From assembly GCA_010909165.1 (NCBI GenBank), contig MU008205.1, positions 248,001 through 312,000 on the forward strand: 64,000 nucleotides of DNA, given 5' to 3'. This DNA is from Anthoceros angustus. Lineage: Eukaryota; Streptophyta; Anthocerotopsida; Anthocerotales; Anthocerotaceae. The notes under the pieces are model-generated. The model made no database searches. It was not told the origin of the DNA and was given only the letters and a program-made list of their open reading frames with translations. Shown piece by piece: positions 55,270-64,000 of this stretch (its first letter is position 1; each line of letters opens with the position of its first letter). The translations under genes and the position numbers were made by a program.

Positions 55270-57582
55270 TCAGGACACCTCTGAATCCAACTTCTGCTTG
55301 GTCAAGTCGAGATTTCTGACTGGGCCCTTGAACCATTTTCGGGCATCTATGATCCACCAGAACATTACCAGCGACAGGACTACGGCCAATGCCACTGGTG
55401 CATAATTGAAGGTGTCCCATTGGAGAGGATACGTGGTAGGGAGTAGGAAGATAGCACAAGTGTACAGGATCCAGATGAATGCGACACAGTGGATAGGTCG
55501 GCTGGCTTTGCCGAGGTAGAATGGGCCAGGCTTGAATCCTCCTCGAGGTATAATAATCCTGAAAAATATCGGTACAGCATAGCCACCGACCCATCCAATT
55601 GTGGTAATGGACGCAATGGCTGTGAATACCACATCAATCTTCAATACTGGAAGGGACAGGAGAGCAGCAAAGAAGGCACATAGCCAGACAGCATTTGCTG
55701 GGATCTTGTACTTTGGATGGAGTTTACGCCACAACCTGGAAAAGGGAATACCGCCATCACGTGCTAGAGCATATACCTGTACACAGGCTTTGAGTTAGCA
55801 CGGTCATTGTTTCTCCAACGTTTCAATGAGTAATGTCGGGGCCACATCCTTTCATGCGAAGCACTTACCACTCGGGCAGCACTTGTGGTAATCGAGAGGC
55901 CGCCAAAGAAGAAAGAGGCCCAAATAATGCACAACAGTATAACTGCTCCAGTTCCATTGTGGTACCGCCCATGAAAGGCATCGTAGAGGATTTGAGCAGG
56001 CACAAATAAGCCTCCTGTTTCATTACTTGGATCATACAGGTAGTCCAAATTCTGCGCAAGGATAGGTTTCAAGTCATGAGAACAAGCAGGTACTTGCATG
56101 CAAAAGACTTCACATAGGTACGAGGGGCTAGGCTGTAACCTGAATGCTGAACGTGAGAGCCAGAATGAATGCAAAGCCGAAAACCGATATCAAGCCAATG
56201 CTTGACAGAATGGCAATGGGGCCATTCCAATCTGCACCTCTTGTTTCCTCTGTTAAGTGAGCAGCAGCGTCATAGCCATACAGCGAATATTGGCTGACAA
56301 GAAATGACAGCACAAATAGATAAGGTCTGCTCTGGATGCCGGTGTCAATAATGTTAGGCTGGAACTTGGAGAAGACGAAAGATGCTGATTGCCTTGTTGG
56401 TGCAACTAGGGGAAGAAGAAACACCATGAGAGTGGCTCCAATGACCTGTCAGCATACACCAGTTGCAATGGAGTGTTCCTAGTGAGAAATGAGGCAGAAA
56501 TGTGACATGGTTCAGTACTTCGATCTGAAGGCTTCAAATATGAAACGAACCTGCCAATAAATGGACACGATGTCAATAATGGCAATGACATCTAGGGCAA
56601 ATGTGTTCAGAATCGCCCATATGAGAGTTAGCAAGATGTAGAACCCCACAAATGCTCCTCTAGGAGCAAAATAACCTCCATTCTTATTCGTCCCGGTGCT
56701 TAGCAAAATAATATTTTGCATTGTCTGGGCTCCAGCATAGGCCTGAGCAACCAACCAGCCAACCTCTGCACATTTAGCTGCCGACTCATGCAACATAACA
56801 CAAGCAGAAAGGCCTGCCATGCTGTTACCTGTGTCCCAATTCCTGCTATAAGACCAATTGCCTCAAGCCACGCACAAATCCACGAAGCCAAGGGTCCCCA
56901 TTTCGGACCTGCCAAGTGTGCCGCCCAGAAGTAGAGAGATCCAGTTGTCTGGAGTCACAACTGGTAGCAGTGAGAATCTGACGAAATTCATCTTCAACCA
57001 CGTACAAGAAAGTGAAGAAGATAGCTAGAAACCGTAGCTGACACGATGATCAGCACCTACTAGCGTCGTGCATCTCTGTGGCACTGCTTGGAGTGTGCTA
57101 GGCACATGATTACATGAGAGCAGTAAGTCGCAGACTTACTGGGAAAGAGGAGCATATTTCTGCCATCGCAATGCCCACGAACCATGTGAAGAAGGTGACA
57201 ACTACCCAACCCCAAACGACACCCACAGGACCTGCATACGTGAGGCTGCTGCCATAAAGCGGCACTATTCCAGTGAACAACGTCATGGTGGAGAAGGCAA
57301 TAGCCAGAGTCTTGAACAAGGTCTGCACAAACCAGCAACCACCCATCACCATGAAAGTCAAGCTCATGCTGTGGGACCATCCTGCAGGAGTTCTGGCAAA
57401 CTTTATCAGTTTGATGCATGAACTCAGCTCCTGGGGGTGGTGGGATTTTAGAAACACACCATGCTACGTCGCAGCTCCTGCTTATAGCCCAGCTCGTTGA
57501 GCCGGCGCTCCCCGGGGTCCATGGCGTCGGGCAGCAGCTCCACGCTGAGGCTAGGTGTCTCAGGCATGGTTGGAGCTGCCAT
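55270..57582 (-). CDS. BAT1: BAT1/GABA permease-like bidirectional amino acid transporter
   Basis: Seven exons: 57582-57460, 57322-57140, 56948-56829, 56742-56551, 56445-56140, 56051-55869, 55776-55270, each border in phase, 537 residues. The N-terminus RRLNELGYKQELRRSM is a hallmark of plant BAT1/GABP and some fungal permeases. Further APC marks are GIVPLYGSSLTYAGPV, WFVGIAMAEICSSFP, QYSLYGYDAAAHLTEET in the middle and GGLSITTSAARV before the second half. About 12 membrane segments. Arabidopsis BAT1 moves several amino acids and GABA and has been placed in mitochondria; this copy's location is unknown. Two in-frame ATGs (57582 and five codons later) are both possible starts; I used the first. 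Confidence 0.92.
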
Positions 57583-58181
57583 CCCTCTGCCGCAGCAGCA
57601 CACTACCATTCAGTTTTGGGGAGGACTCCCCCAACACGGGGGATGCACTTCGTTGCAGACTTGTGTATACAACAAAATCAAGCCGGTCGTTTACTACAAG
57701 TGTCCCTTGACTTTGACTCCGACCTCTCAATCTTCGACACGCATGCAGGAAGCAGCCGTAGGAGTCTTGGTTGCTGCAAATCAATCTTTGAACCCCAGTC
57801 AAAGAACATGCATCAAGGAATATGTCCATACATAAGTGTTACGCATGGAATTCCGCAACAGGTCGAAGAAAGGTGAATACAGGTGGCTTAGGATGACGGG
57901 AGTGAAATTTTCAGTGACAACAGGCTGGTGTAGCCTATACAAGATCAAGAGGCCAGGCCTTGGTCCATGTGAACCGTGCTGATCATTTTCGACACAAGGG
58001 AACCTCATCATGCACTCGTGTCGAGCATATGACTGTACAACGGACAGATGTGAAGAAAGTGCCCTTTTGTCCCCACCCCTTTCAGATGGGGTATGATCTG
58101 GATTAAATACATGTGATAAACTCGACGGCGCTCACCTTCTCCCCCTCAGAAGTTGATGATGGATAAGATTACTGTAAACAC
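57583..58181. other. Spacer upstream of BAT1-like and downstream of ACX1-like genes
   Basis: About 600 bases with no gene; holds the BAT1-like promoter and the ACX1-like 3' UTR on the same strand. Confidence 0.5.
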
Positions 58182-61100
58182 TCACAGTCGGGATTTCAAT
58201 TGCTGCTTTAAGATGGGCCGAATATGCTCCGCATAACCCTCAGGCACAGCAGAGGCATTCAGTGGCTCTCTCAAGGCACTTTTGTACAAATGGGTGTAGA
58301 CATCGCCATCGTACCGCCCCAGAGCTGAGCCCAGGAAGTAATCTGAGTGGTTGAACGCATCCACCAAAGCAACAGCATTTACTCGCACCTGCAATCGCCA
58401 CACAGACGAAAAAATCTTAGTGTTGAGTTCAGAAGTTAAATACTGATTCAGCAAGATCATGCCAAGCCGACAAGTACCTCGCGGAAGAGTTTGCGCAGCT
58501 GATCTTTGGCTAGGACAACCTGCTGGCTTGTCAGGTAGCCTGTGGCCAAGAAATCCCCCAAATGTGAGCTGATGAGCGACAGGGCATACACACGGGACTG
58601 GATATACAACTGCTCTTTCACACCCTGTCCAGGGATGTCTTCTTCCAGTTTTTGCAGAAATCTGAATCGAAAGAAGTTTGATTGTTAGAACACTGGATTA
58701 TCACAAGCATTGTCGGCATAGAGTTCAAGCTATTTTGAAGCCACGTACTTTCATTTGTTTGTTTATCTTTTCCTTTCTTTTATTCTTAAGGCCATGCGGA
58801 GGTGAGACTAATACGCCAAATAAAGTAGAGTAAGTCACCTACTTGGACACGATAATTCCTTCACAATGAGCACGGGCAGCTTCCACCAATTCCACGGCAT
58901 GTTCATCAAACGCTGCATCACCAACGTGTAGAAGAGTGTAGAATCACTGCTACACATCCACTGGACAAACCAAGAAGGCGGTGTTATCGCTAATTACCAG
59001 CTTCCTGATTTGCAGCTTTGGCGATCCGTTGAGCACAGTTTACTGCCAGTCTGGCTGACCTTGCTTCAAATGCCTCCTGCAAGTTCTGCGAGTTCAACCA
59101 ATCCTCCCCTGTTCCAAGAAGGAGATGAAGCCCACACTACATAGGATGGATGGACCACAAGTTGCTCAAAAAACAAAACAAAAGCGTATCAAATCAATGA
59201 ACAAATCAGCCAGATCCGCACTTACCACTGCTTACTTTGCTGTTCACATCAAGCAACTGCTGCACGCGCCCCAAATAAGATGCCGTACCCACAGGTTGTG
59301 TACCAGTTCCCAGCTGTGCGAGTGTTTTCATCAAGAACCGCGCTACCTACCAGAAGAGAGAATCAACCAGCTAGGTCAGAGAGGGCCACAGAAATGATCA
59401 CTTCATTCTTAAGTAGCAGGGCGATACAATGTGCGATAAAACATGACTCTCCACTCCGTGCCATGAGAGGGGTCACTGAGATAAAGCTGACGCAACCCTC
59501 ACACTGGCATAACAGCTTCTGAATGAAAAAAGAAAGGCGGTGCACAAAGGGTCAGGTGAAATGCACAGAAGGCACTGACCTGTAAAAGAAGTATGGTGTT
59601 GTCACCCTCATATGTACAAGCAGGGACATAAGCAGCATACAGTTCAGGGAGTCCACTGGCACACAAGTAGCCATGACCTCCACATAGCTTCCTACACTCC
59701 TCAATGCCATCCTACCACCAAACAAACGCACCACAATGAGAGAGCCTTCAACTAACAGAGGTGACTAATCAATTAGTGATAAGGTGATTCCTCTCCTGTA
59801 CATCAGGAACTTATACCACAAGAAGGAGAGGGCATCAGGAGACGTACAGCAGTAATGGATGTGGTTATTGACTTCAATCCTGCTGTGCATGCATGGACCT
59901 CTGGTAAGGTTGAGTAGTCGTTGACAGCCAAACGGGCGATAACATCTGCATACAATACCTTCAACCACTGCCCTGCAACTCGATAGGCATATGCCGTGGC
60001 AAGCAGGCTAAACAGCTTCTGTTGTTGGGTTTTATAGTCTATCACCTGAACACAAGCAAGTGGAACATCAAAAACATGAGTGCTCTGTTGTTGCTATCAT
60101 CTATTGAGATTGCTCTATGCAGAAGCAAACCCACAAGAAAATAAGCAGTAGCTTCTGACCACCACAGAGTTCAGTCGGACACAATTACAGTCCTTGTCAT
60201 TGCAAACATTATTCAGCTACTCAATCAGCTTCAGTACTAGCACAGATGCTCTGCACATATGATCCCTGTGGCTGGACAATCAGTTATGAATGCATGAGTC
60301 GCATTATCCAGCAGTGCACTGAGAGCGGTTCAAGAAAAACAGAGCAAGCAAATCACCTGAACTTCAGGATGACCACCGCGTGCACCAAACTGCCGGCGGA
60401 CAGCGCTGTATCTGACAGCAATAGTTACAGCACGGGAGAGGTAGAGTGAGGCATCTGACACAATGGACTGGCGCACATAAACCATAGCTCCATAACCGAG
60501 CTGCTTAGGAGCTCCAGAAGGGATATATTTCCCATCCCTGGTCACTGTTGCAAGCCTGGAATAGCGTCACACCACCACCACCACAAACAGTGAGCTGACT
60601 GGCAGCAGTCGACAGAAAAGAAACAAGATGCAGCACAATGGCGTTCAGGCAGTACCTCATCAACAGATTGTCGCGGGGAATGCGGAAGTGTTGAAAGCTG
60701 AGATAACCATTATCCATAGAGTTGTAGCCTCCATTCCCGAACTTCACCCCAATATCTCCAACCGAAACCCCTGGCAGTGGCTTGTGGTCGTCCAAGCTGC
60801 GAAGCGGGACGACAAAAGCTGCGTGTGACAAAACCCTCGCCATCAGGACTGGACTACACCATCGCATACCCATCCCATCCCATCCCATCCCATCCCACCC
60901 CAGCACACGAACATACCATGCACTCCGAAATCCTTCCCGCTGATGATAAGTCGAGCGTACACAATGGCATGCGTTGCTGACTTGCCAAGCCCTCCTGGCC
61001 ACCACTGCCCACCAGACCAAAGAAGCAACCGTTAACCCACCTCTGGATTGGCTAACCACTGACACCCCAGGCAAGCACAAAAGCAAATCCTGACCTTGTA

Positions 61101-61799
61101 AGCTGTCAAGGTGGGAGTGTGCAACACGAACTCATCCGTGGACAAATCCAAGGTGGCAGTCGTCTCCAGGCCCTGCACATTGGAGCCATGCCCCAGCTCT
61201 GTCTGGGCATAACAGCCTATAATTGCCATCTTGTAGGCAAGCAGGATCCACTTGCGCTGCTGCTCCTCCGTGGCCTGGCCCTTGATGGCTGGAATGAACA
61301 TGCCCTGCGCGGCCAGGACGAGAATGAGCGACAGCAGCCCACCATGGTGGGTGGGTGGGTGCTGAGGAGCAGCCTTTTCAATTCTTACCCAATGGAGATC
61401 CGTGTAAGCCGGCTGATCCAATTGCGAGCGCAGCTTGAATGACTCCTCCTCTGCAACAAGACGGGCAAGCCCAAGAAATTCTCAGCCCAATACGAGCCAA
61501 TCCAAGCTCAGCCAAGCCTTGCCTTGCTTGGTGCTGGTGGGTGGTCTTGGGTATTATCACCCACCTGAGAGCTGCTTCTCCAGAATGATGGTCCATACAT
61601 GCTTGGCCTTGCGCAGCGTGTCATCATAGAGCGCCTTGCGGTCCAGCGAGACCCGGGCCGACTTGTCGAGGACGGGATCGGCTGCCACCAAATCCGCCAT
61701 GCGCTGGTCCAGCCGCAGGGCCTCCTCCCCGCCGGCCAGCAGCACCTTCATGGCGTGCACATCGAAGCGCGCGTTGCGCCGCTCCGCCTCCAGCGCCAT
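58182..61799 (-). CDS. ACX1: Peroxisomal acyl-CoA oxidase, ACX1 type
   Basis: Thirteen exons: 61799-61565, 61450-61389, 61304-61095, 61004-60917, 60818-60656, 60555-60357, 60045-59848, 59711-59580, 59346-59226, 59108-58998, 58912-58843, 58661-58478, 58388-58182, joining to 659 residues, about the usual ACX1 length. Flavoprotein marks: [20 protein letters not shown] (130-149) in the FAD/substrate part, [16 protein letters not shown] (395-401) and the catalytic Glu at ACTYEGDN (E420). The C-terminus ends in SRL, a PTS1 peroxisomal signal. ACX1/ACX5 oxidise medium- to long-chain acyl-CoA in the first step of beta-oxidation, giving trans-2-enoyl-CoA and H2O2, and in flowering plants serve jasmonate synthesis. 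The splice from HA to FVV uses acceptor CACGCAG (before 60818); a nearby alternative is not better. Its 5' end faces the F-box/kelch gene. Confidence 0.96.
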
Positions 61800-62045
61800 G
61801 GCCTTCTAACGCTGCTGCTGCTGCTGCTGTTTGTGGGACAAGGAGCCGGAGAGGAGGAGCAAGGAAGGCGAATTTATGTGAGGCCCGGACACACCCTTTT
61901 TGTGGGCGATTGTGAGAATGTGGGTTTTGGCAGGTAGCCAAGTGGCATCTGTGATCGGTTTCCGGAACCACCAACCAAACGCAAAGCAGAGAAGCAGGAA
62001 GTGGAAGGGCAGGAGACCTGGTCGGCAGTGGGCAAGGCAGGGGCT
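61800..62045. promoter_or_regulatory. 246-bp bidirectional promoter region, ACX1-like and F-box/kelch
   Basis: The two start codons point away from each other with 246 bases between. A run of seven CTG triplets (61812-61832, CAG on the ACX strand) lies in the likely ACX1 leader. No clear TATA box. Shared regulation is inferred from spacing only. Confidence 0.55.
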
Positions 62046-63307
62046 ATGTCGTCGGCGGACGGGAAGCTCCTGCCGGGCCTGCCGGACGACCTCGCCTGCC
62101 TGTGCCTGGCCGGGGTCCCGCTATGGCAGCAGGCGCGGCTCAAGGGCGTGTCCAAGGCGTGGCGGGAATGTCTGAGCGCGCGCTTCCTGCTGGAAGTGCG
62201 CGCCCGGACCGGGAAGCAGGAGGAGTTCCTTTGCGTGTTCCGGGACGCTCTAGCGCAGGGTGAGCTGTGGGATCCCAGAGCCAGGCTATGGCGCTCCCTG
62301 CCGCCCATGCCCTGCGACCCATACAGCTACGGGCTCACCAACTTCGAGTGCGTGGCCGTGGGGTCGGCGCTGCTGGTGATCGGGGGAGCCCGCTTCGACG
62401 CGCGCTCCTACCCGATGGAGCGGCCTCTGGCCTCCGCCGCCTGTTTCCGCCTCGACACGCTCACGCGTTGGCAGCGGGTAGCGGACATGCCCACCCCGAG
62501 GGGATCCTTCGCCTGCGCCGCCGCCCAGGACCAGCAGTCCGTGCTGGTGGCGGGCGGAGGGGATCGCCATGCGCAGTTTGCGGCGGGCGGATCCCGCACC
62601 ACCGCAGTCGAGAGGTACCTGGTGCGGGAGGATCGCTGGCAGCGGCTCTCCGGGCTCAGCCGCATCCGGGCCGGGTGCTCGGATTCTTCCTCCGAGGCCG
62701 CTTCTACGTCATGGGCGGGTACGGGACTCCAAGACCATCGCCGGGGTGCTGCCCGTGGACGAGTTCTACTCCGATGGCGAGGTGCTGGATCCCGGGACCG
62801 GGACCTGGACGCCCCTGGAGCCCATGTGGGAGGAGGGCGAGAGAACGCGGTTGGGGAAGCTTGCCCTGCTCCGGGACCAGCTCTACATGCTGGACGGTGC
62901 GGCCATCTTCAGGTTCCATCCCTTCCTGATGCTGCACCGATGCCATTTGCACTCCGCCCACCACCCAATTCGATTCCTGTGCTGACCCCATCTTTTCCTC
63001 TTCTTCTTGGCACGCAGGTACGATGTGGACGACAACAGATGGTTCTTGAGTCCAGGCTGCCCGACAGCATGCTGCTAGCGGACGGGAGTCGGAGGCTGGT
63101 GGCCTTGGATGGGGAGCTGTATGTCATCCCCGGGAGCGCGCCCATGTACAGGGAAGGGGCCGGCAGGAAGAAGGGGTGATGGTGTTTCAGGTTTACGATC
63201 CCAGGAGCCGGAGCTGGAGGATGGTGCCTACCAGAAGGCCTCTGGCGCATTCGCAGGGCACCAACAGCAGCGCGCCCTTGGGAGCCATGTGCGCCATTCG
63301 ACTCTGA
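62046..63307 (+). pseudogene. F-box/kelch-repeat protein gene broken by four single-base losses
   Basis: Two exons (62046-62912, 63018-63307) carry a plant F-box/kelch protein: LLPGLPDDLACLCLAGVPL is the F-box start, then WKE-type helix, kelch repeats with LLVIGGARFDARSYP, FACAAAQDQQSVLVAGGG, GRFYVMGGYG, EVLDPGTGTWTPLEPM, ALDGELYVIPGSA and VYDPRSRSWRMVP, ending CAIRL. The frame is lost four times: near 62680, 62724, 63051 and 63176. Each time a single extra G in an existing G run would keep the repeat pattern going. Such proteins are substrate receptors of SCF ubiquitin ligases. Either the gene is dead, or the consensus lost Gs here; the seven other multi-exon genes in the window have no such break. 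Donor and acceptor (CTTCAG/GTTCC and CACGCAG/GTACG) are good. Confidence 0.75.
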
Positions 63308-64000
63308 CCTAACCCACCACCTGTTTCTGCTTCTTCACCGCAACTACTGCTCTCGTTCTTGCTGCTTGCACTAGGGACCACATTGCCAGTCTCCATATGC
63401 GGCGGGCATGGATTGGGCATGCTGGATGTGGTGTGTGTGTATGTTCTGTGGCCTCCTTCCTCCTCCTGCTTTGTACATAGGGTGTGACCGATATTAGTTT
63501 CTGGCAGCAGGCTAGCTATTGCTACCGCTTCCCCAAGAATGACTCTTGCCATGTTGTACATTATAGCCACCTTCATCTCAACCTGTCTCCAAACTTTGGA
63601 GGGAAAAGCAAATGTGGCTTGTGCTTGTGTTCCACATCAACCTATATCTCCGAGCTCTGGAGCGAAAACAAGGGAGGTTGTGCTTGTGTGGAACTCAAAG
63701 TGGTGCCTGTGTGGAACCCAAACTCTGGAGGAAATGAAAGGAGGCTGTGCTTGTGTGGAACCCAAACTCTGGAGAGAAAAGGAAGGGGCTGTGCTTGTGT
63801 TCCACATCGACCTGTATCTCCGAAATCTGGAGGGAAAACAAGGGAGGCTGTGCTTGTGTTTCACACACAGCCTTGACAACGCCTACAGTCTACTGTCTAC
63901 AATTGGCTCTGCACCTCTGGTGTCTCTTTTGCAACCAAAATGTATCCAATTCCAGCTCGAATCCTATGGATGCCATTCGATAACATGACTCCGAGCTCGA
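63308..64000. other. 3' flank of the F-box/kelch gene
   Basis: No further gene. Contains the minisatellite at 63585-63875. Confidence 0.5.
63585..63875. repeat. Imperfect tandem repeat, about five units of 45-65 bp
   Basis: Units contain GGCTGTGCTTGTGT followed by GGAACCCAAACTCTGGAG or TTCCACATCGACCTGTATCTC, at about 63627, 63675, 63738, 63786 and 63843. Two unit types alternate. Confidence 0.85.

Overview
The window is nuclear DNA of a land plant. It has spliceosomal introns with GT-AG borders (one GC-AG), plant-specific families (NPH3/RPT2-like, WNK, CAT9-type, BAT1-type, ACX1-type) and decayed plant transposable elements. A gene on the + strand near 25-26.7 kb resembles CFAP91/MAATS1, an axonemal protein. 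That suggests a lineage with swimming sperm (bryophyte, lycophyte or fern), not a flowering plant. Most introns are only about 85-250 bp, which would fit compact genomes such as Selaginella or hornworts. The lineage is an inference; the sequence alone does not settle it.

Layout. Positions 1-12.7 kb are a repeat-rich, gene-poor block. It holds an unusual decayed element (about 1.4-8.8 kb) with two internal tandem duplications. On the + strand it carries a ParB-like fragment followed by two copies of a broken beta-class DNA amino-methyltransferase. After it come an 88-bp tandem array, an AT-rich stretch, a rump Ty1/copia element on the minus strand (LTR remnants, primer site, gag, RNase H and polypurine tract, with protease, integrase and reverse transcriptase lost) and a 45-bp minisatellite.

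The gene-bearing part starts at about 15.2 kb: an intronless INO80C/Ies6 subunit (+), an 18-exon paladin-like triple phytase-domain protein (-), a CFAP91-like gene (+), an unknown GC-rich reading frame near 29.2 kb (+), an intronless TWINKLE primase-helicase (+), an ALY/REF mRNA export factor (-), a WNK kinase (+), an NPH3/RPT2-like BTB protein (-), a CAT9-like amino acid transporter (+), a BAT1/GABA-permease-like transporter (-), a peroxisomal acyl-CoA oxidase of ACX1 type (-) and an F-box/kelch gene broken by four single-G losses (+). For paladin, ALY, WNK, NPH3-like, CAT9, BAT1 and ACX1 I joined exons by hand. Every join gives an uninterrupted frame whose total length is a multiple of three.

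There is no operon logic. Two arrangements matter for regulation: the CAT9-like and BAT1-like transporters are tail to tail with about 0.5 kb between stop codons, and the ACX1 and F-box/kelch start codons are head to head only 246 bp apart. Between genes lie a tRNA-Leu-derived SINE-like sequence, several minisatellites and a dispersed repeat present in opposite orientation at 36.2 and 49.9 kb. No rRNA gene, intact tRNA gene or CRISPR array was seen.
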